A stretch of DNA of 10,994 nucleotides, from contig CAIXXI010000423.1 in assembly GCA_903923345.1 (NCBI GenBank), positions 1 through 10,994 on the forward strand, written 5' to 3'. Below are positions 1 to 4,861 of this stretch, one piece after another. The notes beneath the pieces are model-generated. The model saw nothing but the letters and a program-made list of their open reading frames with translations. It was not told the origin of the DNA and ran no database searches. The position numbers and the translations under genes were made by a program. How positions within the stretch are numbered: the first letter of the stretch is position 1; every line of letters begins with the position of its first letter. This DNA is from an uncultured Burkholderiales bacterium (lineage in GTDB: Bacteria; Pseudomonadota; Gammaproteobacteria; Burkholderiales; Burkholderiaceae_E).

Positions 1-264
1 CCACGTCCGGGTGGTCGACCAGGGTCAGGATGTGTTGACTGTACGTCGATCATTCCATGAGGCGCAGCAACCGTACGCCGATCGGGCGATTGAGGTTCGC
101 CGCGTCAAGGCCAATATGCCGTTCGAAGGCCGCACTTGTCGGGGCGGGTTTGCGCTCGTCTGTGAGGAGGCTTATGACCGTCAAGAATACTTTCGCGGGT
201 CAGATAGGGGGCACTCACCGTGCAGCCATTCGGTCATGAGCTGACCCGCAGTCAAGAGAAAAGC
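1..264. other. Left-edge stretch with no recognisable gene
   Basis: One plus-strand frame is open from the window edge to a stop at 242-244, so this could be the C-terminal end of a gene starting outside the window. Its translation (VVDQGQDVLTVRRSFHEAQQ and onward) does not resemble a family I know. The minus strand also has a short open stretch, about 45 codons ending near 57, that I cannot assign. I see no convincing hairpin terminator here for the minus-strand gene that ends at 265. A remnant of a mobile element is possible but not shown. Confidence 0.3.
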
Positions 265-732
265 TCAGGGCTTGTTGACGACGATGTAGGTGACGTTGCT
301 GCCCTGATACTGCGGCTGATAGTAGGTTCCGCCGCAATTCTGGTAAGCAAAGCCGTTGGCATAGACCGTGGTGCACGACGGCGGCAGGCTTTTGACCACG
401 GATCCGACCACAGCGGCGGTGACGACAGTGGCCGCCACAACACCCGCCACACTCGGACCGTTGTTATAGCCGGGTCCGTAATAACCGCCGTTGACATTGA
501 CATTGACGTTGCGGTTGACGTTGACGTTAGTGTTCTGGTTGACGTTAACGTTGCGATTGACGTTGGTGTTCTGGTTGACGTTGACGTTGCGATTGACGCT
601 CGCGTTCTGGTTGACGTTGCGATTGACGTTGGCGGCCAGAATCGGGTCAGCCGCGAGGCACATCACCGCCATGCCGAGCAAGGGCAGGGCGATGCGCCGC
701 ATTGAATCGACGAAGGCTGTTTGAGTCGTCAT
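265..732 (-). CDS. Secreted Asn/Val-repeat protein of unknown function
   Basis: A 155-residue protein of unknown function, predicted to be exported. Residues 11 to about 33 (MRRIALPLLGMAVMCLAADP, then ILA) look like a signal peptide. Mature residues about 34-81 are a low-complexity tract of alternating Asn with Val, Arg or Gln, built from a 12-residue unit close to TNVNRNVNVNQN. The C-terminal half holds a small-residue, Val/Ala-rich segment (about 93-116, possibly membrane-associated) and a region with two Cys (CTTVYANGFAYQNC) that could form a disulfide. The start at 732 is chosen because AAAGGA lies six bases upstream and the ATG overlaps the stop of the upstream DUF2092 gene as ATGA, implying translational coupling. 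Similar small secreted repeat proteins occur in proteobacteria; their role is unknown to me. Confidence 0.8.
   Translation of the reverse strand: MTTQTAFVDSMRRIALPLLGMAVMCLAADPILAANVNRNVNQNASVNRNVNVNQNTNVNRNVNVNQNTNVNVNRNVNVNVNGGYYGPGYNNGPSVAGVVAATVVTAAVVGSVVKSLPPSCTTVYANGFAYQNCGGTYYQPQYQGSNVTYIVVNKP
532..633. repeat. 36-bp in-frame tandem repeat in the Asn/Val-rich coding region
   Basis: The motif GTTCTGGTTGACGTT starts at 532 and 568, and its first 12 bases recur at 604, giving a 36-base period. The third unit is shortened by six bases. Shorter GTTGACGTT-like units extend the low-complexity tract left to about 490. Thirty-six bases is twelve codons, so length changes by whole units keep the reading frame. 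The tract encodes the VNRNVNVNQN-type repeat of the secreted protein on the minus strand and is not a CRISPR array. Confidence 0.85.
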
Positions 733-1565
733 TTAGATTCCTTTGTACCAGTGGTTGCCTTCGATTGCCGGACCGCTTTCTTTTCGGCTATCGCTATCCG
801 GTTTGCGCCCTCAGGTGGCACGAAGGTGAACATTGCCGGATCGATCTTCGGCGACAGGTCCCAGGTAAGAATCTCGCTGTGTTGCGGCTGGCTGACCTGA
901 GAAAGGGTGGTGATCAGGATCTTTCGGGGCAGGGGACGCTCGCCTTTTTCGATCCAGATCTGCCAGTCGACGCCGTCCTGATGGAACCCGAGATGGTCGC
1001 AGTCGACACCGGCAACGCGACCGGTACCGATCATGACGCCGGCCTTCACGTCCTTGAGCAGATCGCCGCGAGCAGCCATCAGCACCACACCGCCCAGCGG
1101 GAAGTTGACGTCGTACTTCTCTGTGACGAGATCAAGGGTCGATCCGATGGTTGCCGGCGCCACGAGTCCTGCATAAGCCTTCTTGGCCTCGACCCACACC
1201 GTCAGCAACTTGCCGTTGTAGAAAAAGCGGCTCTCGTCGCGATCGTCGCGGCGCGAGACGACGTGAACGCCGTCCGGGTCGCGGTAGGTCAGGTCGATCG
1301 TGCCGCCGAATTGCAGCTTCGGTCCGCTCGGCAGCACCTCATCAGTGGTGGTGTCGGCATGGATCGAGAATGTCTTCAGGGTTCTGAGGTAGTCGCCCAT
1401 TCGATTGATGGCGGCGACTGCAGCCGGATCGATTGGTGCAGCCTGGGTCACTGCCGTCGCGGGTATGGCTTTAGCGGCTTGCTGGGCCATCGACGGCGAT
1501 GCCGAGAGCATCAATGCAACGCCGAGTGCGCCGACCGCAACAGCCGGTTTGAGGTTTCGAATCAC
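729..1565 (-). CDS. DUF2092-family predicted periplasmic protein
   Basis: A 278-residue exported protein. Residues 1-27 (MIRNLKPAVAVGALGVALML, then SASPSMA) form a signal peptide with likely cleavage after SMA. The rest matches what I recall of the DUF2092 'predicted periplasmic protein' family: a DYLRTLKTFSIHADTTTDEV segment near residues 58-77, followed by beta-strand-rich sequence such as GGTIDLTYRDPDGVHVVSRR. The closing part (DWQIWIEKGERPLPRKILIT, then WDLSPKIDPAMFTFVPPEGA) resembles LolA/LppX-type lipid-binding folds, though that link is inference. The start is GTG, with GGAG seven bases upstream. The stop overlaps the ATG of the downstream Asn/Val-repeat gene by four bases (ATGA), so the two are cotranscribed and probably act together in the envelope. 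Biochemical role unknown. Confidence 0.85.
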   Translation of the reverse strand: MIRNLKPAVAVGALGVALMLSASPSMAQQAAKAIPATAVTQAAPIDPAAVAAINRMGDYLRTLKTFSIHADTTTDEVLPSGPKLQFGGTIDLTYRDPDGVHVVSRRDDRDESRFFYNGKLLTVWVEAKKAYAGLVAPATIGSTLDLVTEKYDVNFPLGGVVLMAARGDLLKDVKAGVMIGTGRVAGVDCDHLGFHQDGVDWQIWIEKGERPLPRKILITTLSQVSQPQHSEILTWDLSPKIDPAMFTFVPPEGANRIAIAEKKAVRQSKATTGTKESK

Positions 1566-1712
1566 GTTTGCTCCAGTGGCGCAGTGAGATTGAGGCGCAC
1601 CTTAGCATCACGACTGAGTCAAGGCGAAGTCGGGTTTCTGATTCCTGAATGTCGGCGGCGTGACCCTCGGCGACGGCTCAAAGGCCCGTCTGGTCGTCGA
1701 ATACCTCGATGA
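1566..1712. promoter_or_regulatory. Spacer with the likely promoter of the minus-strand pair and a recombination boundary
   Basis: This segment lies between the start of the DUF2092 gene and the first base of recognisable CoA-transferase homology. The promoter of the DUF2092 operon should lie here, but I see no convincing -35/-10 pair. A short plus-strand frame (FLNVGGVTLGDGSKARLVVE and onward) runs from about 1641 into the start of the CoA-transferase fragment in a different frame and matches nothing I know. It is probably debris from the event that removed the 5' end of the CoA-transferase gene. Confidence 0.3.
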
Positions 1713-2555
1713 CCGCTGGGAATTGGATCAGAGGCGCTGCGTGCTCGCTATCCCCGTCTGATCACCTGCGACATCAGCGGCTATGGCGAGTCCGGCCCAC
1801 TGTACAAAATGAAGGCCTATGACCTGCTGGTGCAGGCGGAAAGCGGTCTGGTGGCGGTCAGTGGGGCGCCGGGCGAAGGGGTTGAATCACTTGGCCGAAT
1901 CGGCGTGTCGGTGTGCGACATCAGTGCGGGCATGAATGCGCTGATCGGCATCCAGCAGGCCTTGCTGCAGCGTGCGTGCACCGGTTGTGGCTCCGGCGTG
2001 CAGGTCTCGCTATTCGACTCTGCCGCCGAACTCATGAGCGTTCCCTACCTGCAGACCCGCTACGGTGGCAAGGCGCCGCAGCGCGTGGGCCTGAAGCATC
2101 CCACCATTGCGCCCTATGGCGCCTACACCTGCGCCGACGGCCGGGACATTGTCATCTCCATTCAAAACGAGCGCGAATGGGCCGATTTTTGCCGCGACGT
2201 GCTACGCGAACCCGATCTGCCGCAGGATCCCCGTGCAGCCAACAATGCGGCGCGCGTTGCCAACCGACCCTGGCTCGAGGGCAAGGTGGCTGCCGTGTTT
2301 GCCAGCCTTTCAAGTGCCGACCTGATCGATCGCCTGACTGCTGCGCAGACGGCTTACGGCAACGTCAATGGCGTACACGACCTGATCGCCCACCCCCAGT
2401 TTCGAACGCGCCGCATGCCAGTCGATCAGAAGTCCGTCGAGGTGCCTGCATTGCCCTGGATCACCGAGTGGGATGCCGCCGAGTTCCGCCCGGCGCCCGG
2501 CGTCGACCAGCATGGGGCCGCCTTGCGTGAGGAATTTTCCCAGCCTGCCACATAA
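1713..2555 (+). pseudogene. 5'-truncated CaiB/BaiF family III CoA-transferase
   Basis: The frame encodes the C-terminal ~280 residues of a family III (CaiB/BaiF) CoA-transferase, which normally has about 400. Homology begins at about 1713 with LGIGSEALRARYPRLITCDI and then SGYGESGPL, upstream of the first ATG (1809) and just after an in-frame TGA at 1710-1712, so the N-terminal ~120-150 residues of the CoA-binding fold are missing. The retained KAYDLLVQAESGL segment includes the Asp expected to be the catalytic nucleophile (residue 5 counted from the ATG at 1809). The C-terminus (GVDQHGAALREEFSQPAT) ends normally. No ribosome binding site precedes 1809. Intact members move CoA between carboxylic acids or racemise acyl-CoAs. 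It sits 119 nt upstream of a ring-cleavage dioxygenase, suggesting a former shared operon. Most likely non-functional. Confidence 0.8.
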
Positions 2556-2616
2556 TCGTTGGTCGCTGAATCGGCCGCTCGCCCAGCGAGGCACCTGGCC
2601 ATCCATGCATGATCCC

Positions 2617-2644
2617 GATCGCTGCATCGCCTGGTGCTGCGATC
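2617..2644. promoter_or_regulatory. Inverted repeat upstream of the intradiol dioxygenase gene
   Basis: GATCGCTGCA and TGCTGCGATC form 10-base arms with a single T-T mismatch and an 8-base loop (TCGCCTGG). The repeat ends 30 bases before the dioxygenase start codon and 17 bases before its AAAGGA ribosome binding site. It could be an operator for a regulator or an RNA hairpin in the leader; it lacks the T-run of an intrinsic terminator. Function is inferred only from position. Confidence 0.45.
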
Positions 2645-2674
2645 TCGTTCGTATTCGGTTTAAAGGATTCCGAC

Positions 2675-3538
2675 ATGAACCAGGATGTGATTCATCCGAT
2701 CACCACAGAAGTCTTGCAGCGCCTGGCCCACACACCCGATTCGCGCATGCGCGAATTGATGACCGGCCTGGTGCGGCACCTGCATGCGTTTGCCTGTGAG
2801 ACCCGACTGACCGATGCTGAGTGGCTCGAGGCGATCCAGTTTCTGACGGCGGTCGGCCAGAAGTGCAGCGATCAGCGTCAGGAGTTCATCTTGCTGTCAG
2901 ATGTACTTGGGCTGTCAATGGTCGTCACCGACATGAACCATCCCACGGCTGAAGGCTGTACCGAGTCCACCGTGTTCGGCCCCTTTCACGTTGAGGGTGC
3001 GCCACGCTTCAAGGCTGGCGACGATATTGCCCTGGGTGCCAGCGGAGAGCCATGCTGGGTGCAGGGCAGGGTACTGGGTCAGGACGGGGAGGCCATTCCC
3101 CATGCAAGCGTCGATGTCTGGCAGGCGGATGCCGAGGGCTTCTATGATGTGCAGCGCGCCGATCTGCAGCACCTTCAGGCGCGTGGTGTGTTGGAGACTG
3201 ATGCGCAGGGTCGATTCAGTTTCCGCAGCATCGTGCCCGAAGCCTATCCAGTGCCTACCGATGGGCCGGTGGGCGGTCTGCTTGCGGCTACGAAGCGGCA
3301 TCCCTGGCGCCCCGCGCACCTGCACTTCATGATCTCGGCCCCGGGCTATCGCAAGCTGATCACCCATGTGTTTCGGCGCGGCGGGGAGTACCTCGACTCC
3401 GATGTGGTGTTCGGGGTGCGTGACTCGCTCATTGGCGACTGGGTCCATCAGGCACCCGGCAATGCCCCTGACGGGAGTCGCTTTGAGACCCCCTGGTGGC
3501 TGCTCGAATTCGATTTTGTGCTTAATGTTGAGAGATGA
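2675..3538 (+). CDS. Intradiol ring-cleavage dioxygenase (hydroxyquinol/catechol 1,2-dioxygenase type)
   Basis: A cytoplasmic non-heme Fe(III) enzyme that opens an ortho-dihydroxylated aromatic ring between the hydroxyls with O2, giving a muconate or, from hydroxyquinol, maleylacetate. Length, 287 residues, fits hydroxyquinol 1,2-dioxygenases. Residues ~20-95 are the N-terminal dimerisation domain, followed by TESTVFGPFHVEGAP (97-110) and the catalytic beta-sandwich. The expected iron ligands are present: Tyr157 (GFYDVQ), Tyr191 (EAYPVP), His215 and His217 (RPAHLHF), with Arg212 in the usual active-site position. The start at 2675 is preferred over the in-frame ATG at 2609 because AAAGGA lies seven bases upstream and the protein then begins like its family. 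It lies between the broken CoA-transferase and a cupin gene. Substrate (hydroxyquinol, catechol or a substituted version) is not settled; the ESTVFGPF motif favours the hydroxyquinol branch. Confidence 0.92.
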   Translation: MNQDVIHPITTEVLQRLAHTPDSRMRELMTGLVRHLHAFACETRLTDAEWLEAIQFLTAVGQKCSDQRQEFILLSDVLGLSMVVTDMNHPTAEGCTESTVFGPFHVEGAPRFKAGDDIALGASGEPCWVQGRVLGQDGEAIPHASVDVWQADAEGFYDVQRADLQHLQARGVLETDAQGRFSFRSIVPEAYPVPTDGPVGGLLAATKRHPWRPAHLHFMISAPGYRKLITHVFRRGGEYLDSDVVFGVRDSLIGDWVHQAPGNAPDGSRFETPWWLLEFDFVLNVER

Positions 3539-3556
3539 GAATTCTCAAATGACGCC

Positions 3557-3895
3557 ATGAAAGTCTCTTTGCAACAGGCCTTGAATCGTTTACCGGGCGA
3601 GGCCACTGACACGTATCCCGACGGGGCTCCGTTCATCACCATGATGACGGGCGCTTCAATGACTGTTGAGGTGTTCGCGCCCCGCGATCAGGATCGACAA
3701 CTCACGCACACACAAGATGAGTTGTACTTTATTCAGCGCGGCACCGCGCGTCTGGTGATCGGCTCACTGCGCTATGACTGCGCAAGTGGCGATGCATTCT
3801 TTGTGGCGGCGGGTGTCGAGCATCGATTTGAAGACTTCAGCGACGACTTCGTGACATGGGTTGTCTTGTGCGGCACTGACGGCTGCGAGCGCTGA
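3557..3895 (+). CDS. Small single-domain cupin protein
   Basis: A 112-residue protein with one cupin fold. Motif 1 is LTHTQDELYFIQRG (residues 50-62), which keeps His51 and Glu55 but has Gln where the second His of the usual HxH is expected. Motif 2 is GDAFFVAAGVEHRFED (78-93), with His89. A metal could still bind through His51, Glu55 and His89. Such small cupins often sit beside aromatic-degradation genes as accessory, isomerase-like or dioxygenase-like proteins, but no reaction can be assigned. It begins 18 bases after the dioxygenase stop and was probably cotranscribed with it; the ribosome binding site is weak. A 10-base perfect palindrome (GAGAATTCTC, 3538-3547) occupies the gap. The gene ends 25 bases before an IS3-like terminal sequence. 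Confidence 0.85.
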   Translation: MKVSLQQALNRLPGEATDTYPDGAPFITMMTGASMTVEVFAPRDQDRQLTHTQDELYFIQRGTARLVIGSLRYDCASGDAFFVAAGVEHRFEDFSDDFVTWVVLCGTDGCER

Positions 3896-3920
3896 GGGCA
3901 ATGTCAATTCAGCCGTTCGG

Positions 3921-3937
3921 ATTTTCGGGGGGATTAC
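3921..3937 (+). mobile_element. Possible IS3-family terminal inverted repeat
   Basis: The sequence ATTTTCGGGGGGATTAC resembles the transposase-side end of many IS3-family elements, which often finish with a G-run followed by ATTAC or ATTACA. It directly abuts the transposase C-terminal remnant that starts at about 3938. An end upstream of a transposase 3' part in the same orientation suggests two overlapping insertion or deletion events. Assignment is by pattern only. Confidence 0.4.
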
Positions 3938-4102
3938 CATGGGCGACGGTATCCCACGCGTGACGAAGTTCGGGCCGATGTGTTCGATGACATTGAGACC
4001 TTCTACAACCGGAGTCGTCGCCACTCCGCATTGCTCGGTAAGGCCCCAGCATCAGCATTCAAGGCCTGGGTTCTCAAGCAGCAGGGAAAAATGGCGACTT
4101 AA
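3938..4102 (+). pseudogene. IS3-family transposase (orfB) C-terminal remnant
   Basis: The frame ending with TAA at 4100-4102 encodes TRDEVRADVFDDIETFYNRS followed by RRHSALLGKAPASAF. This is the characteristic C-terminal end of IS3-family OrfB (DDE integrase-type) transposases, which usually read T-R-x-E-A-x-x-x-V-F-D-Y-I-E-x-F-Y-N-x-x-R-R-H-S-x-L-G-Y-x-S-P. The integrase core with the catalytic D, D and E is absent, as is orfA. An intact OrfB is near 270-300 residues and only about 55 remain. The remnant lies between the two converging catabolic gene groups. The amidase fragment on the other strand stops at 4103, the next base, so this element or its deletion derivative probably destroyed that gene. 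Confidence 0.85.
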
Positions 4103-4318
4103 CCGCGCAGCGTCGGCAGCGCGAGCCTGGTATCGGGCACGATCGAAATCACGCACGACAACCGCATTGATCGGGCCATCTTGCGCTTCGATTTTGGCGA
4201 TCGCCTGATCACAAAGTTCAAGGGCGCTAGCCTATCGGGAGGCCAACCGGGCGATCAAAAAGTGTGCGAATTCAACTGGCAAAGAGTCCACTCCGATACG
4301 CGACCGAATGGTATTCAC
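4103..4318 (-). pseudogene. Amidase (amidase signature family) N-terminal remnant, broken
   Basis: Read on the minus strand from a GTG at 4318, the frame encodes MNTIRSRIGVDSLPVEFAHF and LIARLASR, then an in-frame TAG (4232-4234), then ASALELCDQAIAKIEAQDGP followed by INAVVVRDFDRARYQARAADAAR. The last stretch matches the N-terminal helical region of amidase-signature hydrolases (typically ALELxxxAIARIEAxDxxINAVVVRDFxRAxxQARAADAAL). The fragment ends at 4103, where an IS3-family transposase remnant begins, so the Ser-Ser-Lys catalytic core is missing. The GTG overlaps the stop of the RidA-family gene as GTGA, showing it was the last gene of that operon. Intact amidases hydrolyse a carboxamide to acid and ammonia. 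Both the TAG and the truncation make it a pseudogene. Confidence 0.8.
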
Positions 4319-4791
4319 ATCACTGTTGTGTCTCCTTCAACCTCGAAAATCGCATCGCAAATCACGGCGACCTGTTTGGGCAGTGAACCCATCCCGGGTG
4401 CAGAGCGTGCGCCGCGCCCTGCCTCACCAAAGACCTCGACCATTAGGTCCGAGAACCCATCGATAACCTTTGCCTGCTCTTCAAAATCAGGCGCCGCGTT
4501 GACCATGCCAGTGACCCGTACCAGTCGACGCACGCGATCAAGGCTGCCGAGTTCCTTGCGCACGCCCGCGAGCATTCCTAAGCCCACTAGCCGTGCTGCC
4601 TCATAGCCTTGCTCAAGGCTCAGGTCAATTCCAAGCTTGCCCCGGACGCTACTGCCGTCTGCGCGTCTGGGGCCGTTGCCCGACATGAAGAGCAGCGAAC
4701 CCACCTGAATGCCGCCGACATAGTTGGCGATTCGAGGGGGCTCCGCCGGCAAAATGATTCCAAGGCTGATGAGTTTGCTTTCGGCGGACAT
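4315..4791 (-). CDS. RidA/YjgF-family protein
   Basis: A 158-residue member of the RidA (YjgF/YER057c/UK114) family, in the longer ~155-residue subgroup that begins with LxxLGIxLPxxxxPxANYV and has FMSGNGPRRADG at 35-46. Arg129 in GARSAPGMGSLP aligns with the substrate-carboxylate-binding arginine (Arg105) of enteric RidA, while the position of RidA Glu120 appears to be Ile144. Canonical RidA hydrolyses reactive enamines/imines to ketones; other members include 2-aminomuconate deaminase and RutC of pyrimidine breakdown. GGAG sits about eight bases before the ATG. The gene follows the molybdenum hydroxylase large subunit by 70 nt and overlaps the amidase remnant. A deaminase or imine-hydrolysis step for an N-containing aromatic is a reasonable inference from this setting; the exact reaction is unknown. 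Confidence 0.87.
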   Translation of the reverse strand: MSAESKLISLGIILPAEPPRIANYVGGIQVGSLLFMSGNGPRRADGSSVRGKLGIDLSLEQGYEAARLVGLGMLAGVRKELGSLDRVRRLVRVTGMVNAAPDFEEQAKVIDGFSDLMVEVFGEAGRGARSAPGMGSLPKQVAVICDAIFEVEGDTTVM

Positions 4792-4861
4792 TTACTTTTC
4801 TCCATGGAAAGGCAATGAAAGGTGCGAGGTTAGCACTTGAGTCATGCGCACCCCGTGTGAG

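Noticed and set aside
1..250. Remnant of a transposase or integrase at the left edge
   Set aside because: Neither strand gives a motif I can name; open frames here are short or run off the edge.
484..640. Repeat tract as a possible CRISPR array
   Set aside because: Repeats are directly adjacent with no unique spacers, and the period is a multiple of three inside a coding sequence.
220..705. Plus-strand open frame with Val/Asp repeats
   Set aside because: It is the antisense reading of the Asn/Val repeat tract; the repetitive DNA keeps all frames open. The minus-strand product has a signal peptide and a coupled start.
702..1712. Long plus-strand open frame (336 codons)
   Set aside because: It lies antisense to the DUF2092 gene, which has a signal peptide, ribosome binding site and family match; the plus-strand translation is rich in His, Arg and Cys and resembles no family.
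2609..2674. Upstream ATG as start of the dioxygenase
   Set aside because: The added 22 residues are not family-like, and a good AAAGGA site precedes the ATG at 2675; the inverted repeat would also fall inside the coding region.
3538..3547. Palindrome GAGAATTCTC as a terminator between dioxygenase and cupin
   Set aside because: It is only ten bases with no loop and no T-run, and the two genes are close enough to share a transcript.
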